Below the pieces are notes generated by a model. It was not told the DNA's origin and made no database searches. It worked only from the letters and a program-made list of their open reading frames with translations. A stretch of 64,000 nucleotides of DNA, taken from the NCBI GenBank assembly GCA_035628135.1, contig DASPKM010000009.1, positions 383,073 to 447,072 of the forward strand, written 5' to 3'. Below, piece by piece: positions 24,983 through 32,823 of the stretch. The DNA comes from DASPKM01 sp035628135. GTDB taxonomy: Bacteria > Bacteroidota > Bacteroidia > Chitinophagales > Chitinophagaceae. The translations under genes were made by a program, and so were the position numbers. Every line of letters begins with the position of its first letter. Position 1 is the first letter of the stretch.

Positions 24983-25915
24983 TCCCGCTCTTGGCCCACC
25001 CGGTGCAAACAAAGCCAGCATTCTTGTTTTTTGCCCGTTGCTGAACATGAACATGCAGGGATCGTCGGTATAATCCATGTAGTTCATCGTCATTTCAACT
25101 GGAGAGCCTGCACAGGTGCTCAGGTGCGGATATGAAGGGCAGCCGAAATTGGCGGTGTTGTGCTGGGGCGTATCATCTACCAGGTCGTTGCCGCAGGCAG
25201 CATCTCCCCAAATGTGGCGGAGGTTTAAGTAATGGCCTACCTCGTGCGTAGCGGTCCTGCCTTTGTGGTAAGGCACTTGCAGGGCTCCGGTACGTCCAAA
25301 AGCTTTGTACCATACCACTACCCCATCCAGCTCGGGTGTAATGCCGGGATAATATGCATAGCCCAGGTATTTCTGCAGATCGCATACCCAGATGTTGAGC
25401 TTATGCGCAGGATCGACCACATCGCTGCCGCCGTTTTGAGAGAACTTCATTTGGTCATTGGCCGCCCAGCTTCTTTTGGTGGAGAATTTCCTGATGGTCT
25501 GGCTCAATACGAACCTTACGCCCACATTGGCGGTAACTCCGGTAAATATAGAAGGTACCTGGGACCGGTCGGCATTGCGCAGGTTAAAATCTTCGTTCAA
25601 TACGTCAATTTGCGATTGGATCTGTGCATCTGAAATATTCTCTTCGGTCGTATTGTACAGCACGTGCACAACCACTGGTATTTCGATGGTGCCGCCGCGC
25701 AGCACGGCCCCGTTCTCGATCAATTTCTTTGTAAAGGATTCCAGTTGCGACATTCTTAATCCCAACGAGGGGTCGGCTTGCAGTTGCAGGTTCACAACTT
25801 CATCGGCGGCGCAGGAACGTTGGTGTTGCTCTTCATTCTCGATTGAAGCAGTTTCATTTTTTCGGCAACTGAACAGGATCAATACGGCAATAGCAGCCAG
25901 TGTAATCTTTTTCAT
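24971..25915 (-). CDS. M43 (pappalysin-like) metalloprotease lipoprotein
   Basis: The 314-residue protein has a type II signal peptide with lipobox LFSC (cysteine about residue 17). The catalytic domain contains the metzincin motif HEVGHYLNLRHIWG (HExxHxxxxxH), followed by a Cys-containing loop and the Met-turn in MTMNYMDYTDD. The length and the IPVVVHVLYN and FNLRNADRS segments match secreted M43 cytophagalysin/ulilysin-like enzymes, which cleave peptides outside the cell and often bind calcium. The ATG at 25915 starts the signal peptide. The promoter region to the right also carries an orphan minus-strand terminator at 26001-26033. Confidence 0.9.
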   Translation of the reverse strand: MKKITLAAIAVLILFSCRKNETASIENEEQHQRSCAADEVVNLQLQADPSLGLRMSQLESFTKKLIENGAVLRGGTIEIPVVVHVLYNTTEENISDAQIQSQIDVLNEDFNLRNADRSQVPSIFTGVTANVGVRFVLSQTIRKFSTKRSWAANDQMKFSQNGGSDVVDPAHKLNIWVCDLQKYLGYAYYPGITPELDGVVVWYKAFGRTGALQVPYHKGRTATHEVGHYLNLRHIWGDAACGNDLVDDTPQHNTANFGCPSYPHLSTCAGSPVEMTMNYMDYTDDPCMFMFSNGQKTRMLALFAPGGPRAGLGQ

Positions 25916-26000
25916 AGTGTTTTCTTTTTATGTGACAAGTAACCATACGGTATTACTTTAAGGTAAGGATTTAAGGAATGCAAAAAGTAAAATGGGTATA

Positions 26001-26033
26001 AAAAACAAAGACCTTTCCACCCCGGGAAAGGCC
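26001..26033 (-). terminator. Orphan minus-strand terminator-like hairpin
   Basis: On the minus strand GGCCTTTCC and GGAAAGGTC pair over 9 bp, including one G-U pair, with a 6-base loop, and are followed by TTTGTTTTTT. This is a strong intrinsic-terminator signature. It lies 86 bases upstream of the M43 start, with no minus-strand gene behind it. The remainder of 25916-26189 contains no convincing coding sequence. Confidence 0.6.
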
Positions 26034-26189
26034 TCCACCAATCATAATGCAATAACCCCCTACTCGTGGGTAGGTCAACTTACTACCAGCACAAGTTATC
26101 CGGTGCATAATGTTGAAACAACCGTAGAAACACCTGATTTTTTCTTTATCTTCCCTCTTCCCTTATTTCCATCACCTTAAACCATTCTT

Positions 26190-27020
26190 ATGTCAGCTAT
26201 CATGTCAGCCATCCCACAGGCCCTTCAATCGTTTGCAGATGCATCGATGGCCATGTTTGAACAAGGCAAAATACGGGCACTTGCATTGCCGGCCAACACC
26301 GTGCAGGTATGGCCCGGGGGCGCTACCTTCACCACCATCCAGGCGGCTATTAACAGCATCACCAATGCAAGCCCCCAGGTGGAATACCAGGTGGCGGTGG
26401 GCCCCGGCACTTATAATGAGACCGTAACCATGATCGACTATATTTATATTACTGGCGCAGGATCGGATCAAACCACCATTACTGCAAATGCCACGGGCAG
26501 TCCTTTCAACGGCGTAGTAAATTCTTCTTCCAACAGCGGCATCAGCGAGGTAACGATCAAAGCTGTCGGTACCAACTGGGGCGACTGGCCTTGTGGCATT
26601 AAAATAATGGGCGCCGGCGAATTCCACATCAGCGGCGTGAACATCATTACCACCGATAACAATGTGGCGGGTTGCAATGTCCGTGGCATCAGCAACAATA
26701 CCGGTTCTTACACCGCGAACATTATCTTTGGACAAAGCACCTTGCAAGCCAGCGGCGTGCAGGAATCTACTGCTGTAGGAATAGAATTGTTCGGCATGAG
26801 CGGTGCCACTATATTTTGCAACCTAAGCGCCATCCAGGTTACCGGTGCAACTCAGACCTTTGGCGTAAGCACGGCAGTAAACGCAACCGCAACGCTTACG
26901 GATTGTAAGATCATCGCATCTACCTGGGCTTTGTATAATTCCGATGGGTCGGCACAGATAACCGCCAACCAGTGCACTATCGATGGACCGGTTTCTTCGG
27001 GAGTAGTAGTGAACAACTGA
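26190..27020 (+). CDS. Right-handed beta-helix (pectin-lyase-like) protein without signal peptide
   Basis: The 276-residue protein has a helical N-terminus of about 33 residues (PQALQSFADASMAMFEQGKI) and no Sec signal. Next comes a WPGGATFTTIQAAINSI segment, the usual start of pectin methylesterase-like right-handed beta-helices. Short strands rich in Thr, Asn, Ala and Gly follow (VAVGPGTYNETVTM, YIYITGAGSDQTTITANATG, IKIMGAGEFHISGVNIITT). I see no pectin esterase catalytic QxxAx/D pair, so enzymatic activity is doubtful. It precedes two M14 peptidase genes on the same strand by 44 bases. How it could be exported, if it is, is unclear. Confidence 0.75.
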   Translation: MSAIMSAIPQALQSFADASMAMFEQGKIRALALPANTVQVWPGGATFTTIQAAINSITNASPQVEYQVAVGPGTYNETVTMIDYIYITGAGSDQTTITANATGSPFNGVVNSSSNSGISEVTIKAVGTNWGDWPCGIKIMGAGEFHISGVNIITTDNNVAGCNVRGISNNTGSYTANIIFGQSTLQASGVQESTAVGIELFGMSGATIFCNLSAIQVTGATQTFGVSTAVNATATLTDCKIIASTWALYNSDGSAQITANQCTIDGPVSSGVVVNN

Positions 27021-27064
27021 TGAATGGCAGATTGGCAATTGTATTTTTAAATAAGAATTATAAC

Positions 27065-28702
27065 ATGATTAAACCCCTGATTTCATGCGTGCTTTTCATG
27101 GGCATGCTCGTTTACGCAAAAGCACAAACAGATTACAACAATTACACCCAGCAAACGGCGCGCATCAATGCGCTGGCAACCGCACACCCGCAATTCGTGA
27201 AAGTGCAGTCCATTGCCAAAACGCCCGGAGGCAAAGACGTGTGGCAAATCAGCATAGGGTCCGGGAATGTGGCTGCTAAACCCGCCATTGCCATCATAGG
27301 CGGCGTGGAAGGTAACCATTTGCTGGGTGTTGAACTGGCCATCGGTTTTGCAGAAAGCCTGCTGCAGGGCAGTAATTCGGACAGCATCAAGGCCTTGCTG
27401 AACAAATCGACTTTCTATGTATTTCCCAACATGAGTCCCGATGCCACCGAACAATATTTTGCAGCGCCCAGGTACGAAAGACAGGGTAACGGCAGTGTTA
27501 CGGATGATGACCGCGACGGGAAAACCGACGAAGACAAATACGATGACCTGGACGGCAATAAGAAAATAACATGGATGCGTGTTGAATCGCCTATCGGTGA
27601 TTACAGGCTTCACCCCGATGATCCGCGTATAATGGTGAAGGCCGACTTCAGCAAAGGTGAAAAAGGAACACACCTTTTATACAGCGAAGGCCTCGACAAC
27701 GATAAGGACGGACAATTCAACGAAGATGGCGAAGGCGGGGTATGGTTCAATAAAAACCTTACATACCGTCACCCGTCCTTTACACAGGGATCGGGAGAAT
27801 TTCCCGTTTCTGAAAACGAGAACCGCGCATTGCTGGATAACCTGTTTGAGCTGTTCAATGTATATACCGTTGTCAGTTTCGGCAGCAACAACAATCTCTC
27901 CTCTCCCGTTGTGTACAATGCGGCCAACGCCAACCAGCGTATTGTTGCGGGATGGCAGGAACAGGATGCGAAGCACAATGCGATGGTATCGGACTTATAC
28001 AACAAGGTCACCAACCTGAAAGATGCAGCGAGAGTAAATCCAGGCGGCGGCGATCTTTTTTCGTGGGCATATTTTCACTATGGCCGTTATAGCTTCAGCA
28101 CACCGGGATGGTGGGTGCCCAAATCGAAGCCAGACACAACCAAAAAAGAAAAGGCTTTTACGTTCGAAGATCCCGGCGCGCATTACCTGCGTTGGGCCGC
28201 GCAGCAAAACATCAGCAACACATTTACGCCGTGGACAGCAGTACAGCATCCTGATTTTCCCAATCAGAAAGTAGAAGTAGGCGGACTGGACCCATTCGTG
28301 CTGGTAAACCCTCCCTACAAACTGGTACCCGACCTCGTAAAAAAACATTCCGAGTTCCTGGTAAAATTGGCGGGTTACCAACCTGAAACGGACATCATCA
28401 ATGTAAAAACAGAAAAAGTAAATGCCGGGCTTACGAGGGTTACATTGCAGGTGATCAATAAAGGCGCTTTTGCCTCGCATTCCAAACTGGGTGAACGAAG
28501 CTATTGGGTAAAGCGCATCAATGTAAAAGTGAATACGTCGGGAAACCAATCGGTGGTGAGCGGAAAAAAATCGCAGCTATTGAACTCGCTGGAAGGTTAT
28601 AGCTCGCAGCAGTTGTCCTGGCTGATCCGGGGCAGCGGCAAACTGACCATCGAGGCGGGCAGTCCTACCACGGGCACTAAAAAAGTCGACATTAATCTGT
28701 AA
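27065..28702 (+). CDS. M14 family metallopeptidase-like protein with altered zinc motif
   Basis: The ATG at 27065 gives 545 residues with a signal peptide ending LVYAKAQ. The fold is that of a zinc carboxypeptidase (NMSPDATEQYF, ENRALLDNLFELFNVYTVVS). However, where the family has HxxE this protein reads Glu82-Gly-Asn-His85 (GGVEGNHLLGVEL), and the third ligand histidine is replaced by SFGSNNN. An acidic insertion with DDDRDGKTDEDKYDDLDG looks like a calcium-binding DxDxDG repeat. It may be inactive, bind metal differently or act as a binding protein. It starts a run of closely spaced genes; the intact paralogue follows 12 bases downstream. Confidence 0.85.
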   Translation: MIKPLISCVLFMGMLVYAKAQTDYNNYTQQTARINALATAHPQFVKVQSIAKTPGGKDVWQISIGSGNVAAKPAIAIIGGVEGNHLLGVELAIGFAESLLQGSNSDSIKALLNKSTFYVFPNMSPDATEQYFAAPRYERQGNGSVTDDDRDGKTDEDKYDDLDGNKKITWMRVESPIGDYRLHPDDPRIMVKADFSKGEKGTHLLYSEGLDNDKDGQFNEDGEGGVWFNKNLTYRHPSFTQGSGEFPVSENENRALLDNLFELFNVYTVVSFGSNNNLSSPVVYNAANANQRIVAGWQEQDAKHNAMVSDLYNKVTNLKDAARVNPGGGDLFSWAYFHYGRYSFSTPGWWVPKSKPDTTKKEKAFTFEDPGAHYLRWAAQQNISNTFTPWTAVQHPDFPNQKVEVGGLDPFVLVNPPYKLVPDLVKKHSEFLVKLAGYQPETDIINVKTEKVNAGLTRVTLQVINKGAFASHSKLGERSYWVKRINVKVNTSGNQSVVSGKKSQLLNSLEGYSSQQLSWLIRGSGKLTIEAGSPTTGTKKVDINL

Positions 28703-28714
28703 ACCCCCAATCGT

Positions 28715-30454
28715 ATGCAATCTCAACTGAAAAATATAATTGCTGCTTGCCTGTTGCTTGCTTTCGGCAATGCACAAGCGCAAAATGCAAACCAGATCTT
28801 CAAAGCAGCGGGCAGCCCCGCCAACCCCAAAGTGGTCGTAAGCTGGAATAAATATTATGATCACGGAGGTATTACACAAATATGCCGGAAAATAGCAGCG
28901 GCGTATCCCAACCTGGCAAAGCTGGAGTCTATCGGCAAATCGTTCAAGGGAAGGGATATGTGGGTATTGATCGTTACCGATTTCACCAAAGGTGATCCTG
29001 ATAAAAAACCGGGAATGTACATCGACGGTAATATTCACTCGAACGAAGTGCAGGGCGCCGAGTTTGCTTTGTACACCGCCTGGTACCTGACGGAAACTTT
29101 TGCCGACACCAGGTTCATACAGGAGCTGCTGGCGGACAAAGTATTTTATATCGTTCCAACGATCAATCCCGATGCGAGGGACAGCTATTTTCACGATCCC
29201 AATACCGGAAGTTCTCCCCGTAGCGGCGTGATACCGGTAGACAATGACCGCGATGGCGAAGTGAATGAAGATGGCTACGACGACCTGGACGGAGATGGAC
29301 ACATCGTTTTCATGCGCCGCAAAAACCCCAATGGCAGGCTGCGCGTTGACCCCGCAGACCGGCGCCGCATGATTACCGTTAGCGCGGATGAAAAAGGCGA
29401 TTATGAATTTTTAGGATTGGAAGGGAAAGACAACGACGGCGATGGACAGGTGAACGAGGATGGTTATACGTTTGAATACGATCCGAACCGCGATTGGGGA
29501 TGGGGGTGGCAACCCAACTACATACAGAATGGCGCATATAAGTATCCCTTCTCGCTTCCCGAGAACCGCAACGTGATGAATTTCGTGATGAAGCATCCAA
29601 ATATTGCAGCGGCACAATCGTACCACAATGCGGGCGGCATGATCCTGCGTGGTCCCGGTGGCCAGGAAGATGTCGGCACATACAATGCACAAGACCTGCA
29701 GGTGTACGACGCCATCGGTAAAAAAGGCGAGGAGCTTATTCCCGGCTATCGTTACCTGGTAGTATACAAAGACCTGTATTCAGCGTATGGCGGTGAGTTG
29801 GATTGGTTTTACGGAGGCCGCGGCATATTCACGTACTCCAATGAATTGTGGACGCCTTACCTGATGTTCAACAAGGATGCGACCCGCGACCCACAGGACA
29901 ATGCATCGTACCAGTTCGACCGTTTCCTGCTGTTCCAGGATGCATTCATCGACTGGCACGAGTACGACCATCCGCAGTATGGCAAAATAGAGATCGGTGG
30001 GTTCAAGAAAAATTTCGGCCGTGCGCATCCCGGCTTTTTGTTGGAAAGCGATGCCCACCGCAACATGGCCTTCACCATTTATCACTGCTATCATACGCCG
30101 AAGCTGCAAATAGATACCATCATGGAAAGAGACCTGGGCGATGGATTGCGCGAGATCACTGCCGTTGTTTCCAACACGCGCCTGATGCCCACGCATTCCA
30201 GCCAGGACTTGAAATTCAAGATCGAAAGGCCCGATTATATCACTTTGAGCGGTCTTAATGTCATTGCAGGCATGGTGGTAGAAAACCCTGACCTGAACAT
30301 TACCGCCGAGCAAAAGAACAATCCCGCAACAGTGCAGGTAGATAATATCCCGGGATTAAACGATGTTACCGTGCGATGGATCGTACAGGGCACAGGAAGA
30401 TATACTGTTACGGTAGACAGCAGGAAAGGCGGAACGGTGAGCAAATCAAGATAA
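28715..30454 (+). CDS. M14 family zinc carboxypeptidase
   Basis: The 579-residue protein has a signal peptide (to about residue 22). The zinc site is intact: His108 and Glu111 in DGNIHSNEVQGAEFAL, and a later histidine in AAAQSYHNAGGM. Specificity-pocket and loop motifs include PTINPDARDSYF. Two acidic repeats, DNDRDGEVNEDGYDDLDGDG and DNDGDGQVNEDG, resemble calcium-binding thrombospondin type 3 or EF-like loops inserted in the domain. A C-terminal beta domain (ITAVVSNTRLMPTHSS) follows the peptidase. It probably trims C-terminal residues from secreted peptides. It is paralogous to the preceding gene and lies 6 bases before the MtnA fusion. Confidence 0.88.
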   Translation: MQSQLKNIIAACLLLAFGNAQAQNANQIFKAAGSPANPKVVVSWNKYYDHGGITQICRKIAAAYPNLAKLESIGKSFKGRDMWVLIVTDFTKGDPDKKPGMYIDGNIHSNEVQGAEFALYTAWYLTETFADTRFIQELLADKVFYIVPTINPDARDSYFHDPNTGSSPRSGVIPVDNDRDGEVNEDGYDDLDGDGHIVFMRRKNPNGRLRVDPADRRRMITVSADEKGDYEFLGLEGKDNDGDGQVNEDGYTFEYDPNRDWGWGWQPNYIQNGAYKYPFSLPENRNVMNFVMKHPNIAAAQSYHNAGGMILRGPGGQEDVGTYNAQDLQVYDAIGKKGEELIPGYRYLVVYKDLYSAYGGELDWFYGGRGIFTYSNELWTPYLMFNKDATRDPQDNASYQFDRFLLFQDAFIDWHEYDHPQYGKIEIGGFKKNFGRAHPGFLLESDAHRNMAFTIYHCYHTPKLQIDTIMERDLGDGLREITAVVSNTRLMPTHSSQDLKFKIERPDYITLSGLNVIAGMVVENPDLNITAEQKNNPATVQVDNIPGLNDVTVRWIVQGTGRYTVTVDSRKGGTVSKSR

Positions 30455-30460
30455 GCAGCA

Positions 30461-32179
30461 ATGAAAGTCAACGGAAAAAATTTCAGGACCATCTGGCTCT
30501 CTGAAGACAACAGCTTCATCAACATTATCGACCAGCGGCAGCTGCCGCACCAGTTCGTAATTGAAGAACTGCGCTCGGTAGCCGATATGGCGCAGGCTAT
30601 TAAAGACATGCACCTGCGCGGCGCTCCGCTTATTGGCGTAGCCGCCGGTTATGCAATGTACCTGGCCGCATTGGAAGCCATCAATACCGATAATTTCGAT
30701 GGGCACCTTGCAGCATGCGCGCAAACCTTAAGGGCCACACGGCCTACCGCGGTAAATCTTCAATGGGCCATCGACAGGCAACTGCAGGAAATGGCAAAGA
30801 GTGGAACGCCAGAACAAAAAATACAAATAGCCAGGGAAACTGCCGATAGCATTGCGGATGAAGACGTGGCATCGTGTAAGAACATCGGGCAGCACGGCAT
30901 GCAGATTATAGAAGCAATCAGCAACAAAAAGAATGGAGAGCGTATAAACATACTTACGCATTGCAATGCGGGGTGGCTTGCTTGTGTTGACTATGGCACT
31001 GCCACCGCTCCCATTTACGAAGCTTTTGCAAAAGGCATCGACTTACATGTATGGGTAGACGAAACGCGGCCACGCAACCAAGGCGCTAACCTTACCGCCT
31101 GGGAATTATTGAACGAAGGCATACCGCATACGGTGATCACCGATAATGCTGGCGGGCACCTGATGCAGCACGGCATGGTAGACATGGTGATAACCGGCGC
31201 CGACAGGGTTACACGCTCCGGCGATGTGGCCAATAAGATCGGCACCTACCTGAAAGCGCTGGCTGCTGCCGATAATAAAATACCGCTGTACGTGGCATTT
31301 CCTTCATCCACGTTCGATTGGGATATCCGCGACGGACTAAGTGAAATACATATTGAAGAAAGAAGTGGCGACGAAGTGCGTTATGTGCAGGGATGGCACG
31401 AGGACAGCATAAAAAAAGTATTGGTTACGCCGGCTGGCAGCCAAGCCTCCAATTATGGATTTGATGTAACGCCATCCAGGTTGATCGCAGGTCTTATTAC
31501 CGAGCGAGGCGTTTGCTCCGCCAATGAGCACAGCATTCTTGAATTATATCCGGGCCACGGCGGCGTACAGGAAGAAGCCATCAGTTTCCATTGCAATTGG
31601 ATAAAGTTGCCGCCGCTGGAACTTGAACAAATCGATGCATTGAATGTTTGGCGCGAGAAGCTGTACAACGCGGGCCTCGTGGGCGTTACGCCCGAAGGCA
31701 TCGGGTATGGTAATGTTAGCGCCAGAGTATGGGAACACCAGTTTGTAATTACGGGTGCTGCCACCGGCAGCATTAAAAACCTTGGTGCGGAACACTATGC
31801 GCTGGTGGCGGGCTACAACGTCGAAGCCAATGAACTTACCGCTAAAGGTCCTATCCAGCCTTCGTCTGAATCGCTGACGCATGCCATGATCTATGAATGC
31901 GGCCAAAATGTCAATGCGATTTTCCATGTGCACCACCCCGGTCTATGGAGAAAGTTGATGGACAACTTGCCTTATACCGGGTCTGACATGTCTTATCATA
32001 CGCCGTCATGGGAAATCGAGCGGTTGTTCAGGGAACACAACCTGGCGGAAAACAAAATGTTCGCTATGGCTGGCCATATACATGGCGTGATCGTTTTTGG
32101 AAATAGCCTGCAGGAGGCCGGTGAATTATTATTTCATGCAATAGAACACAACGACCCATTTCCTGCCAACGTACAATGA
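30461..32179 (+). CDS. mtnA: Bifunctional MtnA (methylthioribose-1-P isomerase) fused to a class II aldolase
   Basis: The 572-residue cytosolic protein is a fusion. Residues 1-350 are a complete MtnA: HLRGAPLIGVAAGYAM, catalytic Cys168 in LTHCNAGWLA, Asp248 in TGADRVTRSGDVANKIGTYL. Residues 385-570 are a class II aldolase/adducin fold with GYGNVSAR, a glutamate in QPSSESLTHAM and metal ligands in IFHVHHPGLWRK and AMAGHIHGVIVFG. MtnA converts methylthioribose-1-P (or 5-deoxyribose-1-P) to the ribulose-1-P form. The second domain could be an MtnB-like dehydratase or, as in the DHAP shunt, an aldolase yielding DHAP and an aldehyde. It overlaps the YdcF gene by 4 bases. Confidence 0.9.
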   Translation: MKVNGKNFRTIWLSEDNSFINIIDQRQLPHQFVIEELRSVADMAQAIKDMHLRGAPLIGVAAGYAMYLAALEAINTDNFDGHLAACAQTLRATRPTAVNLQWAIDRQLQEMAKSGTPEQKIQIARETADSIADEDVASCKNIGQHGMQIIEAISNKKNGERINILTHCNAGWLACVDYGTATAPIYEAFAKGIDLHVWVDETRPRNQGANLTAWELLNEGIPHTVITDNAGGHLMQHGMVDMVITGADRVTRSGDVANKIGTYLKALAAADNKIPLYVAFPSSTFDWDIRDGLSEIHIEERSGDEVRYVQGWHEDSIKKVLVTPAGSQASNYGFDVTPSRLIAGLITERGVCSANEHSILELYPGHGGVQEEAISFHCNWIKLPPLELEQIDALNVWREKLYNAGLVGVTPEGIGYGNVSARVWEHQFVITGAATGSIKNLGAEHYALVAGYNVEANELTAKGPIQPSSESLTHAMIYECGQNVNAIFHVHHPGLWRKLMDNLPYTGSDMSYHTPSWEIERLFREHNLAENKMFAMAGHIHGVIVFGNSLQEAGELLFHAIEHNDPFPANVQ

Positions 32180-32823
32180 TCGATCCGCATATAATAGCAT
32201 GGGCAAAAACACTTTGGGACTATCATCACATGCGCCATGCGCTGCAAAAAAGCGATTGCATTTTTGCATTAGGCAGCCACGACCTGCGGGTGGCAGACCG
32301 CGCAGCTGAATTATACCTGGAAGGATGGGCGCCATTGGTTATTTTTTCCGGCGGACTGGGAAACGTTACCAAGGGCGTATGGACAGAACCAGAGGCCGAC
32401 CAATTTGCGCGCATAGCGGTGACCAAAGGCGTTCCGTCCGAAGCCATCCTCATCGAGAACCGGTCAACGAACACCGGCGAAAATGTTTTGTTTACGCGGC
32501 AACTCCTGGCGGCAAAAAATATAGACCCCCGATCTTTTATACTGGTACAGAAGCCTTACATGGAAAGAAGAACGTTCGCAACGTTTCAAAAACAATGGCC
32601 GGGCAAGCAAATGATCGTAACCTCTCCGCAAATAACTTTTGAAGCATACCCAACAGCAGACATCCCAATGGAAAGGGTCATCAACATCATGGTGGGCGAC
32701 CTGCAGCGCATTAAATACTATCCTGAAAAAGGATTTCAAACATACCAGGAAATACCGCCCCATGTATGGAACGCCTTCGAAGAATTGGTAAACGCAGGGT
32801 TTGATAAGCACCTGATGAAATGA
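32176..32823 (+). CDS. YdcF/DUF218 family protein
   Basis: The 215-residue cytosolic protein carries the DUF218 core: DCIFALGSHDLRVADRAAELYLEGWAP in outline, VIFSGGLGNVTKG, then SEAILIENRSTNTGENVLFT and FILVQKPYMERRTFATF. YdcF-like proteins have a Rossmann-like fold; E. coli YdcF was reported to bind S-adenosylmethionine, which fits the neighbouring MtnA fusion of methylthioadenosine or deoxyadenosine salvage, but this link is inference. The ATG is inside the stop of the preceding gene (ATGA overlap). Its stop abuts the convergent stop of the esterase gene with no gap (TGATCA). Confidence 0.88.
   Translation: MIDPHIIAWAKTLWDYHHMRHALQKSDCIFALGSHDLRVADRAAELYLEGWAPLVIFSGGLGNVTKGVWTEPEADQFARIAVTKGVPSEAILIENRSTNTGENVLFTRQLLAAKNIDPRSFILVQKPYMERRTFATFQKQWPGKQMIVTSPQITFEAYPTADIPMERVINIMVGDLQRIKYYPEKGFQTYQEIPPHVWNAFEELVNAGFDKHLMK

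Noticed and set aside
25992..26180. 62-residue plus-strand open frame between the M43 and beta-helix genes
   Set aside because: It covers the terminator hairpin, has a low-complexity Phe/Pro-rich end and no family features; more likely non-coding.
30461..32179. The MtnA-aldolase join as a sequencing artefact of two genes
   Set aside because: The frame runs without a stop through a plausible linker (about residues 350-385) and both domains are complete, so a genuine fusion is the simpler reading.
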